Below, piece after piece: positions 1-15,972 of a stretch of DNA of 64,000 nt (position 1 is its first letter; each line of letters begins with the position of its first letter). Under the pieces are notes generated by a model. It was not told where the DNA came from. It did not search any database and saw only the letters and a list, made by a program, of their open reading frames with translations. Source of the stretch: Blastobasis lacticolella (taxonomy: Eukaryota; Arthropoda; Insecta; Lepidoptera; Blastobasidae); contig LR990043.1 in the NCBI GenBank assembly GCA_905147135.1, positions 18,911,584-18,975,583 on the forward strand. The letters run 5' to 3'. A program made the position numbers and the translations under genes.

Positions 1-1150
1 ATGAAACATACAACATTTTAACAGAATTCTATTTTATTAATCATATAGCATAATTAGAAGGCACTGCTACCCTCTTCAAGTAATAATTCGGGACTTTGTA
101 GTTACATGCGAGAAATGTAAAATTTATTAGATTCCTAGGATACTAGTTCGCTTGAAGTCAATCAGAAAGTACTAAACACTAGATCGCCGATTATCAATCA
201 TCATCATCTTGTTGGCGTTAAATCCCGGTTGCGTTCCGGCCCAGCACACGAGGGGCCGGAGTACGCCGATCGTCTATACATAGTGCAAATTAAAGTCGCT
301 GTCTGTCTGCATTTTCCGTTAACACTTTAAAAACTACGCAACGGATTTTTATGCGGTTTCCGCCATCAGTCACAGAATTTCTTCCTGATGGTTTATATTG
401 ATAATACATAATACGTGCATATCATAGTAAAAATAGCCGAGAAAACTCCTGCAAAGGCGGCGGGTCGATATATAAATAATAGTAAGATAATAAATATTTC
501 ATGTAAACTATGAAACCCCAAAAACTACTTTAAGAGGGTAGCAGAATGTGGTAGAGCGGTAGGAGCGGGTGAGCAAATGGTTTTAATAGACATTATTCAG
601 TGACCAGTAGAGAGATACTATACATGCTACTTTTTCTCATAAGCTAGTAGTAAAATTTATAAACGCTAAAACCTATCTAAAAATACAGGACCGTCTGAGT
701 GCTCTAACGTAACTAGGGCAGGTACCTAGCACTTGAATGACCTTCACAAACAAAATATAACATTTAAAGAGGATTAAATGTGAATTGTAGTTATTTTTTA
801 ACTAAATTACAGGAAGTCGCCTGTTTAACTCCCATGTAGTGTTCAGATAGCGCATAATTATATAGTGAGGCACAGAAATCTACGATATAATAATAGTTAG
901 ATTGTACATTTTATGGAATTTGAGAGGTTGGTATGTTATTTTCAGTAGGAAATATACGATTGATGGGTATGCTGGTGACAGTTGTAACCCAGACAGTATT
1001 ATAAACTTATAAAAAAAATAGTATATTTAAATTCATACACATATATTTTTATCACATTTGTTTCGTTCATGGTGATAAAAGACGGTCTGAGAGTGTCGCG
1101 ACACGAATTTTATCCTACAGTTTTATCGCATTATCTGCTTCAAGATTCTT
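1..1150. other. Upstream intergenic DNA with old repeat fragments
   Basis: No convincing coding exon is seen here. Around 198-269 lies a minus-orientation 3' fragment of SINE family A: a TCATCATCATC tail complement, then the GGCGTTAA...CCCGG block. Around 325-350 there is a short match to the ACTACGCAACGGATTT motif that recurs at 34.68 kb. The rest is AT-rich and unassigned. Confidence 0.5.
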
Positions 1151-1155
1151 CGCAA

Positions 1156-1189
1156 TATAAAGGCAAGATTGTAGAAAAATACTTCAGAT
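1156..1189 (+). promoter_or_regulatory. TATA + initiator core promoter of the maltase
   Basis: A TATAAA box at 1156-1161 is followed, 30 bases after its first T, by TCAGATT at 1184-1190. This fits the arthropod initiator pattern TCAGT-like with the A at 1186 as +1. The predicted 5' UTR would then be only 18 bases (1186-1203) before the ATG at 1204. The spacing is the canonical 30 bp, which supports both the promoter and the choice of start codon. Transcript ends are not known; this is inferred from sequence alone. Confidence 0.6.
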
Positions 1190-1203
1190 TCTGTGGCGCA
1201 ACC

Positions 1204-5177
<3,974 letters not shown>

Positions 5178-5178
<1 letters not shown>

Positions 5179-5196
5179 ATAAAATGAAGGAATAAA
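5178..5196 (+). terminator. Two polyadenylation signals of the maltase
   Basis: AATAAA occurs at 5178-5183, overlapping the stop codon, and again at 5191-5196. The 3' UTR would be very short, and the second signal is the likelier one in use. No other gene begins within the next several kilobases. Confidence 0.6.
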
Positions 5197-5199
5197 TAC

Positions 5200-7699
5200 T
5201 TGCTGTAAAAATTGAGTTTTAAATATATTAATGTTGAGTAAGACATCTATAATCTCTTTACTCTAAGATAAAAAACCGCACACGAAGTAATGTAAACTAG
5301 AGTAAATAGGTAAAGGACCCTAAACGAGCTAGTGTGTTGAATAATATTTTAAATATTTTTTTATTTTTATTTAAATTACATAGCGGCACTAGTGTGTACA
5401 GTCAGCGTGGGCAGCTGAATCAGTGATCGGTGCTGACAGCGGAGGCACTTTAATCCCTAATCAATTGATTTTTCACCACCGTCCAAAGCCTAGGCACCGG
5501 AAATTATTTTCTGTTTAAGCCAGACTTTCACGTGTACTGTCCAATGTAATAGTTTCTTTTTCAATTAGACACAACGTTGTTTGCTGGTTCGTTGAATTTT
5601 GTACCAGAAAAGTTGGTAGCCTAAATTAAATGTTGCGTGTAATGAAAACCAATGAGGCAGGCAATGCGGCCAGCCTTTTGGGTACAATTCCTTGGGTCTA
5701 GTTTAATATTGTTTTATAATTTAGTTATATATTTTTCATCTGTAAGTACACTCTTAAACCAATTGAACAGGATATTTCAAGTGATAAATTAAAAAATAAT
5801 TTTTAGTATTGCCAATACCCTGGGTGGGATTATGCAGAAATCAAGCTCAACTATTCCTCACAGTGTCTCTGATTGATTGATTGTCGATTACTTTCAATCC
5901 GTATTATTTTCTGACTAGTTTCGAATCTCCGATAATGGATCAAACACGACTCTTTGCTCTTACTTGTTTTTCGAATTTAGAGATTTCAATCTCAAAAGTT
6001 TTTTAGTCATAACGGCATTATATACGTAGCATTAGTTAAGGAAAGTACTTCTTATCAGAGTGTATCGCAATGTCAGCTCTAAACATATACCTGATTTAAA
6101 TTAGGGGCTCTAAAACCCCTTGTATTGCAAGTCGCTACCTCAAAGTCCCGATGGCCTCTTCGCACACCTCTCCTGACTTCAATTACCATGTGAAACCTTC
6201 TATCAATGATGAGGGTTCATTTGCCTTCATGAATAATGCACGAGCTACAGAGAGATTCAGATTTACTGATTAACTCCCCAAACGCCATACGCTCATTTAT
6301 ATTTTACACTTTGCGTATTGGATACGCTTGGAGATGGAATTAATTATAACGCAGACAATGCAATTTAAAAATGAAGTTTCGGAAGTTGTAATTACGTTTT
6401 CGTTCCATTGCTAAGACTCCGTCTCAGTGAAATTAGTACATGTGGATATCGAGCTTTTGTAACACCAGTTTTCTGTTTCGACATTTTATATACTAGTTAA
6501 GTACTTGATGGATGGATATTCGCTTATTCGCGAAAAAAATACATCGAAAATAAAACATGATAATTACTATTGATGAAAATTAAGTGCTCTAATCACGTTT
6601 AGGTATCATTATATAGTTTTGTACATAAACTATGTTTACTTTGTACTCTCTATGTATATGTCAAAGTCTATGCCTTTAACAAATATCGTCATAGAGAGAA
6701 AAATACCTATGAGATATCATCGGAAATCTGTAGTGTAAGGAAAAACTAATATGGAAAAATAGAAAAGCCAAGGGAACCGGAACAAATTAGATTTTAGCGG
6801 ATTGCGTTGAGAAAATAAAACTGAAACTGGTTTGCTCAGCTAATGAACGCTTGAAGTGCTCATAATGCTAAAGGGGTCATGCAAATTTCCGCGTACCACG
6901 AGTCTTTACTCTTAATACCGGGAGATTCTAACAATTTTCTGGCAATTTGCTAATGTATAAAAGTAGGAAATACATATTTCATTCAAACTCAGACCCGTAA
7001 CCTGACTTACCTTTTTTGCTTACATCTTCTCGTACGCTGTATAAAAGTACAAATTCTAAAGATGTTTTAAATAGACCCTTTTAGAAGGGATGAAATAAAT
7101 AGGTTTTTATTCAATTGAACCCTAAGAAATTTCTTATGTTTATTAATTTCTTTCTTCTAAAAAACCTATGTAAATATCAAAATATTTGCTTTAAACATAT
7201 AACCACTCAGAATTAACAAAAACATTTACAAAAAAAAACACATATTATTAGGATAGCCTGTGTAAATGGAGACATACATGTCAAAGGAGTGGTTGCAGAG
7301 ATGCCGAGTATTGGGGTAAAATAAATGGAGGATAGAGACGTAGGTAAAAATGAATAATAAGTATTGTCAATAACGTAGCTGATAACGGAACGAAAAACAA
7401 CGAATGTGTCTGCAATAAAAATAACGAGACATCGAGCTCCGATAAGCGAAAACCGATTTATTTCCGTCTCATCTGAGCGGTTGACCGCATGAAACAAAAT
7501 ATTCTCGTTAACGCTAACTAACGCAGCCGTTCTACGGATAGTTGGTTACCTTTTGATCTCTAATTAGAGTCTAATTAATGGTTAAACAAAAGTTCGGGCG
7601 AAGGAAAACCGCTAGGTAAGAAGCTGGTTTGTTTGAGTTAACTTGAATAAGAATTTACATGGTATAATGGAATTACGTGGAATGAAATTAACTTTAATA
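5200..7699. other. Non-coding intergenic DNA, nothing recognised
   Basis: AT-rich sequence without a recognisable exon, SINE head or LINE fragment. Short open stretches on either strand (for example 7213-7497, minus) show no known motif and are interrupted by low-complexity A/T runs. Confidence 0.4.
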
Positions 7700-7902
7700 T
7701 CATCATCATCAGCACTGGCTCGTGGTGAGGAGGCTCACACTATGAGCCTCTTCCATATTAGTGGAAGGTTTTGACATCATCTCTACACTTGGCAAGCGGG
7801 TTTGAGATCACAGTTGAAAAGGTTTATCTTTATAAGAGAGCACTGCTGCCCATTCTTTGTTGAATCTACAATACTACAGTCCCAAGTCGCCTCTTACGAT
7901 AT
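7700..7902 (-). mobile_element. Repeat family F copy (ATG-tailed element), decayed
   Basis: It begins with CATCATCATC, the complement of the ATG tail. It then follows the same order of blocks as the cleaner copies at 10.9 and 46.5 kb: a TTGGCAAGCGGGTTTGAGATC block near 7790, a CACTGCTGCCCATT block near 7842 and an AGTCGCC block near 7885. It is diverged and truncated at the 5' end. Confidence 0.55.
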
Positions 7903-9141
7903 AACGTTACCGGCGGGAACAGCAGTCTGCCGTCACCACCACAAAGCCACTTCTAAGCTAGAATATGAGCGAGAGATATCGTGGATAAGATCGAACACGC
8001 GCGCTCGCATGCGCTGAATTTATCACGTGCTGTGGAAGCCCCAGGGATACGTGGGAAATTTGTACCTAATTTGCCGGTATCAGGAAAGAGATTGCACGTG
8101 GGAGGTGCAAGAAGCGATAGATTGATAAAACAAAGTTGGATGTGAGAGCCAACGGCTTACGAGGTTGACGTTACGAGTTCTACGAGACATTCCCCGTTGT
8201 ACAGACGGTAGAGACAAACCGAGAGCCAACGTCTCTACGGAGGCTTAAGGGATTCAAACCCGGCGTTGGATGGAATCAAGTGAAAGGAGTTTGTGGGAGC
8301 AGTGCCCCCTATGGGAACGAAATCTGCTTTGTACAGCAAAAGTCGATGCCGAGTTTGATATGTCGACTCCAAGGATTACAATACTCTTTAAGATGGGTTT
8401 ATATTTATTGTTAACACCATATTCAACAAAAAATTCTAGCCCTTCCAATTATGGTTTGAAAAATAGAGCCTTGTGACAAACGGATGGTAAGATAGTCAAA
8501 TTGACAGCGGAGGCTTAGTAATAGGGGTCCTTTGTTACTCTTCAGGTCCGGAACCCTAACAAAATAGCCCACAGCGGGCTACTTTTGTCGATGGTATATT
8601 TCTACCTAGTCTGAAGAGTTGTATACCTACACGAGATCGACAAGAGATCCACCGAAATGCCACATTTAAATATGCTAATAATTTGGTTTACGGTGGTACT
8701 AAACATTCAGTATTGAAGACATCAGGCGCTTTATATGACACTCATGATAAAAGTGATAGCACCATTCTACTCTGCTTAAATCAAAGTCTTGAGTAGCTTA
8801 GTGGCTACCAAGTCGGGCTGTGTTGCTAATTTCGCCTGTTCCGGTTTGATTTCCGGTGGCTTGAAAATTATGTGTTGACTTTTTCAATTCTATGGGTGCG
8901 GCGGATTGCCTTTGTAGATAAGTATGCATTCCATCTACACCACAGAGGAATCCTAGCGTAGTTATATAGACAGCGGTTCCTATCGTCCGCAACACCTTCG
9001 ATTGCAGGACCGCAGGTGCATTGTTACTGTGAGGAAATGGATGAAATGCCAAATACCCGTAATTGCGCCGCCTACCATATTCTTTAAGCTGGAACACAAC
9101 AAGGTAAATACTGTTTCTTGACAGTAGAAATAGTTAAGGGT
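7903..9141. other. Unassigned non-coding stretch
   Basis: Holds a minus-strand open stretch of about 99 codons (8798-9097) and open stretches on both strands at 8254-8476. None has a recognisable domain, a good start context or a splice-compatible partner. A small palindrome (TAGCCC/GGGCTA) lies near 8567-8584. Confidence 0.3.
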
Positions 9142-9193
9142 TAGTACTGTGATAGGATAGTAAACAAAGTTTTACTATCCTATCACAGTACTA
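9142..9193. repeat. Perfect 23-bp inverted repeat with 6-base loop
   Basis: The arm at 9142-9164 (starting TAGTACTGTGATAGG) is the exact reverse complement of 9171-9193, with loop CAAAGT at 9165-9170. A perfect stem of this length is not expected by chance. It could be a small foldback element or a transcribed hairpin. No promoter evidence was seen. Confidence 0.9.
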
Positions 9194-9783
9194 TATCTAT
9201 TCTATCCTGTGCTATGCTACGACTTTTATCTAACCATTTCACAGATGATGTTAAATTCGCTGAATTTATACGTGTCGTAAGAACTTAATGTTGTTGAAGA
9301 GAATAATAAAAAACAAGCGTTCCCTTCAAATATCCTCAAGCAATTGAAAAAGCGATAATAGAGCATCACCATAAGACGAGACCTTCATACAGACGCGACG
9401 TGAGATATAACTCCCCAATTTGTAAACATAATCATCCACTCCGCTCTCTATTATGAATTATTCAGTTATACTGGTTAGCGACTTACAGATGCAGATACAC
9501 AGGGTAGGGCATGTAACGAGAGCGAATGTTTATAACTGAAGGGTCCTAGGACTAAAATATACACGTTGATCGACCTCATTTTTTTATGTTACGCTGTAAC
9601 AAACGAGTAAACAGCCCACCTGATGATAAGCGGGAACTATCGCCCATAACATCAATGATTCATACATTTAGGTGGCAGGCAATAAAAATATAGAACAAAG
9701 TTGATTCCTCCGATATCAAAGTAATTTCCATAATCAACTTTTGCCAATCAGTCTTCTTTAAGTTCGTATGTTTGGATCGGATT
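9194..9783. other. Non-coding DNA with a short LINE-end match
   Basis: At about 9605-9655 there is a minus-orientation fragment (CAGCCCACCTGATGATAAGC...) of a dispersed LINE 3' end related to the one at 35.9 kb. Nothing else is recognised. Confidence 0.35.
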
Positions 9784-9985
9784 GGCCGTGTGGTGCTGGT
9801 AGAGTAGAATAGCACCAATCCCTCACATTCGTGGGTGTCGTACAAGGCGAATATTGTTTTTGAGGCAACGTTCTGGAGCCTCCGTAGGCTGGAAAATGGG
9901 CAGCAGCGTTTTCCATATCTATATTTACAACACCGCCTCCGCCAATCCGCCTGCTAATTGTGGCGATTATGGCATTCGTCCCCCA
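9784..9985 (+). mobile_element. Repeat family F copy, 3' truncated
   Basis: Starts with GGCCGTGTGGTG, then follows the family order: AGAGTAGAATAGCACCAA, GTCGTACAAGGCGA, TGGAAAATGGGCAGCAGC, AATCCGCCTGC and TTATGGCATT. The ATG-repeat tail is missing. The cleanest same-orientation copy is at 34.95 kb. Confidence 0.7.
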
Positions 9986-10062
9986 GTATGACAGATACAC
10001 AGGCCATGGCCCCCAGTCCCCGGAGGCATCACTATTCCGGACTATAGTAGCGGTCACGGTAG

Positions 10063-10260
10063 ATGCAGGGCAGGGGGTGCGAAGAATCTCCGGAAGAGAG
10101 GCTACTACAATCGACGACGCAGGGTGGGTCTCCCACTAGGTGGACCGACGACCTAGTAAAGATCGCAGGTACTTACCAGCAAGCAGGATTGGAAAGGCTT
10201 TGGGGGAGGCCTATGCCCAGCAGTGGGCGTCTTCCGGCTGATATGATGTTTGGATACATA
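10063..10260 (+). pseudogene. Decayed LINE ORF2 C-terminus
   Basis: Translation gives TRWTDDLVKIAG, then, after a frame change, the LGEAYAQQWASSG-type ending and a stop, followed by GATATGATG. This arrangement, R-W-x-D-D-[IL]-x-K-x-A-G followed by E-A-Y-x-Q-Q-W, is the usual end of non-LTR retrotransposon ORF2 in Lepidoptera (from general knowledge of these families). At least one frameshift lies between about 10155 and 10200. A truncated dead copy. Confidence 0.65.
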
Positions 10261-10720
10261 GGTATTTGGTTGCCAATCACGAAAATACAGTTGAATTTAT
10301 TTGGTTAAAATTTGGGACATAACACGTAACTGTTTGACAACACTATTCTCTGATAATTCGACACAGTTTAAATCGAAATTAGATGTTAATAATACACATA
10401 AGCGTGTGATGTATCTTTAATTAATTACAGGCAAGTTTGGTTCCGTAATACAAATAGATACTCCGTCTCCATTTCTAATTACTAATTAATGTAAACATCT
10501 TAATTTACCCCTGTTATTAGTATCTTCGTTCAGAGTTTAGTTAATTAATGCCTTCCACGTAATACATACTCTATATCTGGGGCGTAAACAAGTCACTAGA
10601 TGTATTACAATTGTCATGAAACTAACAATATGTGCGTATATAAAATATCATTCCAATTTTATATAACCTAGTATAAATAGTAGTACTCTATCAAACCTAG
10701 GGGTGAATGTACGGAAGTTG

Positions 10721-10915
10721 GAAAACAACGTGATGAAACCTGCACATTTCGGCGACTGAATATGTAACCATGATCCAATGTGGTCAGGTTCTCCTGGTAG
10801 CTGGGTCACGGAGGTCAGATGGCAGTCACTGCCAAACTCTGCATCATGGTCAAGGTGGACTCCGAGCCCTCGTGCGCGAGAGCACAACTGGGACATTAAG
10901 CGCAAGACGATGATT
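10721..10915 (+). mobile_element. SINE family A copy, 5' truncated
   Basis: Covers the body and tail only: a GTGATGAAACCTGCACATT block, ATCCAATGTGGTCAGG, a TCATGGTCAAGG block, GCGCGAGAGCACAACTGGG and a short GATGATT tail. The tRNA-like head is lost. Its tail directly meets the tail of a family F copy in the opposite orientation. Confidence 0.8.
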
Positions 10916-11181
10916 CATCATCATCATCACAGCCCGTAACAGTCCACTGCAGGACTTAGGGCCTCTCCCACGAAAGGGACCTCCCCTATTGCCATAATAT
11001 CCACGCTTGGCAGGCGGGTTGGAGATCGCAGTGTTTAAATATACCAATGGACAATGCTGCTGCCCATTTTCCAGATTACGGAGACTCTTGATCTTTTGCC
11101 TCGAAAACATTAGTCGCCTTGTACGACACCCATGAGTGTAAGGGGTTGGTGCTATTCTACTCTGCCGGACACCACCCGGCC
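10916..11181 (-). mobile_element. Repeat family F copy, near complete
   Basis: Minus-orientation element whose complementary tail CATCATCATCATC starts at 10916. The blocks are GTAACAGTCCACTGCAGGAC, GGCCTCTCCCACGAAAGGG, GGCAGGCGGGTTGGAGATCG, TGCTGCTGCCCATTTTCCAG and TCGTACGACACCCATGAG-like, ending in CCACCCGGCC. On the sense strand it runs GGCC...ATG-repeat tail, as at 34.95 kb. No coding capacity was found. Confidence 0.8.
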
Positions 11182-12040
11182 AAGATGATGATTATGACGT
11201 TACTATTAAAATGTTTGTATTGTACTAATCGGGTTTGAAGGATGGTAGCCAGCAGTTAGTACTACGTTATGTACATCGAAGAACTCCATACTTGTGTTAT
11301 TACCTAATCCTTATTGAATTCCGGACACAACAATGCAAAAATTGAAAATTCACTGAGAATAGTTAAATATGTAAGGTATTAGTACTCATCTGAGCAGGCT
11401 CTTCAAGTTTAGGAGAAAATGCTTTCTTATAGTTTATCACTATGTATTAAAACAGTTTACGTACGTACGTACAGTATCACCACGAAAGCAAAACTGCAAT
11501 TTATCAGTGAGGGAACATTGCTACAATAATTTTTTAAGGTACATATCTTGTTTTTCTTACACTAGCTTCTTACTGTTTTGTTTATAAAAATACTCTGTAG
11601 CTTTTCCCAGCAAGCTTTTATCAAAGAATCCTTTAAAATGTACCATATTCCTTCCCAGTTTTCTGTCTCAACGCGAAAAGTCCCAGTATATCGTCGAGAC
11701 GTTACATTTCTCTACTACAAGTAACATTTGAAATAGCAAAAGTTTATTTCTCATTTCTAGAAAAAATATCTTTTTTTTTCTGAAAGAGCTGCTGTATTCT
11801 TATGCGAGTTGAATGGCTCTTACGTCTATAGGAGAAGTACCTCAGTAGTTTGTTAAGTTGCCCACTGGGTATTTATAGTCTTTTGTGTCTCGTCTTGACA
11901 ACAAGCTTCTGCCATATCTCGTACATGACGAGTGAAATATAATAAACAAATGTATTTTTATTTTAAGAAACCTGTAGGGCAATTTAAAGAAGTGAAAACA
12001 ATATTTGCTGACATTATACGTACCTAGTTTCACCATGGTT
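11182..12040. other. Non-coding DNA, nothing recognised
   Basis: AT-rich sequence. It contains a short GTACGTACGTACGTAC-like run near 11460 but no recognisable exon or repeat head. Confidence 0.35.
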
Positions 12041-12216
12041 ACCATGATACAATCTGGTTAGGATCTCCAGGTAGCAGGGTCACGGTGATCAGACGGCAGT
12101 CGCTCCACTGCAATTACCCTGGCCCTGCCGAATCCTAGATCGTGGTCAAGGCGGGCCCCCGGGCCCTCGTACGCGAGATCACAACCGGAACATCAATGCC
12201 AGATTATGATGATGAC
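12041..12216 (+). mobile_element. SINE family A fragment (body and tail)
   Basis: 5'-truncated copy starting at ACCATGATACAATCTGG, through GTCGCTCCACTGCAATTACC and the GGGCCCTCGTACGCGAGA block, to a GATGATGAC tail. Confidence 0.75.
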
Positions 12217-12242
12217 TGTACGTACCTACTTTAAGATGCTTT

Positions 12243-12448
12243 GAACAGTGAGGCAAAACATCGTGAGGAAGCCTGTACATATAGGCGACTGAATTTGTAG
12301 CCGTGGTCCAATCTGGTTAGCAGGGCTCACTTTTAACAAGGTTACGCAGGTCAGATGGTAGTCCTGATCTGCCGAACCCTGCCTCATGGTCAAGGCCTAA
12401 TTAGGTACCCTGCACGTGTAGGATATTGACGCCAAGATGATGATGATT
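12243..12448 (+). mobile_element. SINE family A fragment, more diverged
   Basis: A second same-orientation copy 26 bases downstream of the previous one. It includes more 5' body (GTGAGGCAAAACATCGTG, GGCGACTGAATTTGTAGCC) and ends GACGCCAAGATGATGATGATTG. It has internal insertions and deletions. The pair may be two insertions or a local duplication that later diverged. Confidence 0.7.
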
Positions 12449-13562
12449 GTACAAACTTCAGGGAATAGTCGTTAGTCAGTCAGTGGAAATATTTGTTTAG
12501 GCGCATCTATTGCTCACTTCTGTTGATTGGCTTTCTATCAATAGTTAATAGCTACCTGTTATTTACAGCTTCAAAACCATTACGACATCGCCAAATACTC
12601 AAATAGCGAATCACGGACACGCCGCACCACAAAATTGCGACCATGCTATTTTCAGGATTTAATGCTTCTAACATTATTTGTTTTAGGTCATATGTTTCAT
12701 AAATGTGGTTTTGATATGATGTTCAAACTGGACTGGTAAGTGACTACAAACTTTGTACTAATGGTTTTATAGTAATGGATGTCTTAACAAAACAATTATT
12801 TCGTAAATGACACACGATTTAAAATAGGTATAGCGATAGAAAGTTCTTTAAGAAATGCGAAACATTGGTAAAAAACGGAATCCCAACATTTCATTGGCTT
12901 TTGTGTTTATGAATTTAAATTCAATATTTTTAATAGACACGCATATACTTTTTTAAGTAATAAGATACTTATCCTTTTTTTTGTTTCACTGCTGGCTAAG
13001 CTGAATTTTTACGTGACAGACATTGAATGTGTTTTTTCAACTCTACTTTATTAGCTGGCAAAGCCGTCAATGTACACGTTTTTTCAACAGAATTCTTGAA
13101 GAACGCGAAATAACGAGCTTTATAAGGGAATACATACCAATTAATATGAATCGAGACTCATGGAGATGAAATAGCGAGTGATCTTATAGGAGAGGAGATC
13201 TTATAGTTTTATTCTAACTATGAGACAACTGAGTAATAAAGTCACACGGATGGATTTTATTAAGACTATTTTTTTACCTCAAATGTGGTAAACAAGCTTG
13301 CGGCTTACCTGATGATAAACAGTTACCGAAAGTTACTAGGGTCGTTTATAATCCCAGGGGTACCAATCACTGTAGTGTTGCCGACCCTGAATGAAATGAA
13401 TGAAAAGTTATTTATTTTGTCTTAGAGATTTACGTATATTTTTAGTATACTCTTACGCCAATTTACGTCCACCAAATGGGGAGCCTCATCAAAAGTCGAC
13501 ATAATATACCGACACATGCCGAATATCATAAAAACCAACACCCGTAGAATAGCTGTATCCTC
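12449..13562. other. Non-coding DNA with one LINE-end scrap
   Basis: At about 13291-13330 a minus-orientation scrap (AACAAGCTTGCGGCTTACCTG) matches the family D LINE 3' end seen at 16.5 and 53.8 kb. The remainder is unassigned. Confidence 0.4.
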
Positions 13563-13685
13563 TTATTGAATGAATGAATGAATGAATAACGCTTTATTGT
13601 ACAATCAAAAGTATACAATGGGTAACTTAAATTAACAGCAGGAGAAGCATATTATCGCTTAAAGCGATTTCTTCCAGGCAACCTA
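13563..13685 (-). mobile_element. Repeat family H fragment (LINE 3' end type)
   Basis: A (TGAA)n run, then ACGCTTTATTGTACAATC, and at the far end TTCTTCCAGGCAACC. The same arrangement recurs near 60.6 and 63.0 kb, and partly at 33.25 kb. Orientation is inferred from the TGAA/TTCA microsatellite being a probable 3' tail. Confidence 0.5.
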
Positions 13686-13902
13686 TTGGTGCCTTATTGG
13701 TGTTGCTCCTCCGGACGTTCGAAGAGACATAGCCAGATCTCTGGTGCGAGCTAAACAAGGTACTGATAGGACACGCCCTACATCACCACGTGCCGGTTCC
13801 TCAATATTTGAAAGGTACAATTTATCAAAGTTCAATTATTATACTGCGAACTGCATGCGAGCAAATGAGAACAGCTAGTTTAATTACGTGTATATGCAGA
13901 CT

Positions 13903-14236
13903 AATAAAAAAAAACATCTGGCCCTGGGTTCGCCTTGACCATGATCCAGGATTTGGCGATCAGATAATTACAGTGGAGCGATTACTTCCCATCTGATCTC
14001 CGTGACCCTGCTACTAGGGGAACCTGACCAGATTGGATCATGGTTACAAATTCAGTTGCATGAATTTGCAGGTTTCATCACTAGGTTTTCACTCTCCGTA
14101 AGAGCGTCGCATCGGTTAGAATTCAACTAATGTACATAACTCAGAAAAGAGTCATTGGTACATGGCCGCAGCGGAATTCGAACCAGGTACCTCTCGTTTA
14201 CGAGTCGGATACTTACGAACCGCCCGTCCACCGACA
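13903..14236 (-). mobile_element. SINE family A, near full length, with 14-bp target-site duplication
   Basis: Flanked by direct repeats TGTATATGCAGACT at 13889-13902 and 14237-14250. On the minus strand it runs from the tRNA-like head (B-box-like GGTTCGAATTCC near 14175, head end near 14236) through the body to an A-rich end near 13910. The clean duplication marks retrotransposition by target-primed reverse transcription. It is the best-bounded copy in the window together with that at 17.6 kb. Confidence 0.9.
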
Positions 14237-14250
14237 TGTATATGCAGACT

Positions 14251-15565
14251 GTTTTCCTAATATAAAAACCGAGACCAATGTGTCAACTGACACATTAAAC
14301 GTCAATATCCTTTTGGAAAACACAGACAAAAAACTTTTATATTGTCATCAATTCCTCGGCAGTAAAAGGGTTAAGGACCTACAATAGCTTTAAGTTCACA
14401 ATGTAACAAAGGATGATCGTTACTGGGCTAGACGATTCTCCATTCTATAAAAATATAGTAGAATAACAAATAAACTGATGAAACCACACACGTAGCTTAC
14501 TTTGAATCTCTTTGGTTTCTCCCTTAGAGGATTCTTTCATACTAGGCTGCCGCTAATTCAACGCTTAAGCGTCTGGCTAGTAACTCTGTTAGGATCTTTA
14601 GGAATTTCTCACGATCCCACATTCATACCAAGAAAGCAAGACCACATTTCTCGTTTAAGCCTACATTGGTGAGTTTATTAACGATTTATAGATTGTTTAT
14701 TATCATTGTGACGAATATGAAGTTAGCACCAGCTGTTACAGTTTAACTTCTAAGTTTGATATGAAAAGAAAAAATACCCCTTTTCTAAAATATATTTTAT
14801 GACGTGGCGACGGAGCAAGCCTACTTGCACACCATTTACTCTGGCCTTGTAGATAATATTTGTAAAATGTCAACACGTGAACTCGACTGTACGAATTGTG
14901 TTTCAGATGTATCTAAATAGTGTATCGCTTCGACCATTTATTAGATCGACGTCGATCATCGACTTCGAGACAGTAATAGTGCTCGAAAGCAGATTTCAGG
15001 GAAACCATCATGACCCGGATCGTTCTTTCACCTTTTACTACACCCCTGGCCGTTGCTGGTGCGACAAAAAAACTTTTACGATGAAAATAACAACGGCACT
15101 TATCGTGGAAGTTTTTTCATTCGTCGGAAATCAAGATGGCGGCCAACAGCTGTCTTTAATGTCGCCGACTGGCAGTCGGGTACATAAATTATCATATTTT
15201 GGAGCTATAGGTGTGTTATACTAGGTTTTGTAGGGTTGAAAAATTTGGTTATATGAAACGGTAGACATTTCACGACGCCATAATCGGCTTTGCAAATATC
15301 CAAAATAAGCACTTACATTGTAGGTATTATATCTTCCGATTTTGGAACCCAAAGTTCTGACAACGATAGTAGGTAATTTCTTCCCGACTTCTGATAAAGT
15401 TCGAAAGGTAATAAAATGTTATGAATATAACCTTCAACAATAAGCTCAATTTGGGTAAAACAAATTTGTTGACTGACATAAATTTTTATGATTCAAGTTA
15501 CATTATAATGTCATAAATATAAAGAAGAAAAACTTTAGAAATAACATTGATGTCGCTTAGTCTTA
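14251..15565. other. Non-coding DNA, no supported gene
   Basis: An open stretch of 115 codons at 14877-15224 has no recognisable motif and contains no splice-compatible neighbour. A TGTGTCA/TGACACA small palindrome lies near 14278-14294. Confidence 0.35.
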
Positions 15566-15667
15566 GGCGCTGTCCTAACTGGCAATGGTCATGCGACGGG
15601 CGGTTTTCAAGTCTCCGATTGGTCGGGCGACGTCCGTCGTACGACCGCTGCCAATTAGGACAGCGCC
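15566..15667. mobile_element. Foldback MITE (family M3), about 102 bp
   Basis: The left arm from 15566 (GGCGCTGTCCTAACTGGCA) is the imperfect reverse complement of the right arm ending at 15667 (TGCCAATTAGGACAGCGCC). The arms stay matched for about 38 bases with few mismatches. A related copy without the outermost ends lies at 51.53-51.63 kb. There is no coding capacity. A TA lies just outside the left end, but the right flank (ATA) does not give a clean duplication. Confidence 0.75.
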
Positions 15668-15972
15668 ATATTATATGGTTGCTCCCGACCACCTTAACCG
15701 ATTTATATACCAATTAGATACACAATAATTTAATTCTAGGTTTAGTAGGTATTGCGTGTTTCCAATAAGTTGACAATATTACTGTAAAAGTGTATAAGTG
15801 TGTCGGAATACTCGTAGAGTTCTTTCGAAATCTTTTCTAACTGAAATATATTCGAAATTATTGATATGGGGAATCAATACTTTGCTATTACTATAATTGC
15901 TATAGTCTGATCTCTGCAGGGCCTGCAAGAAAAGATGCACGTCACAATGCTGCTTCGATGGGTTATGCTTAG

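Noticed and set aside
8798..9097. Minus-strand 99-codon frame with an acceptor-like CTTGTTGTGTTCCAG before it
   Set aside because: As the second exon of the minus-strand gene it gives an immediate stop in the required phase, and no domain is recognisable.
14877..15224. Plus-strand 115-codon frame
   Set aside because: No motif, no promoter, no splice partner, and composition like its surroundings.
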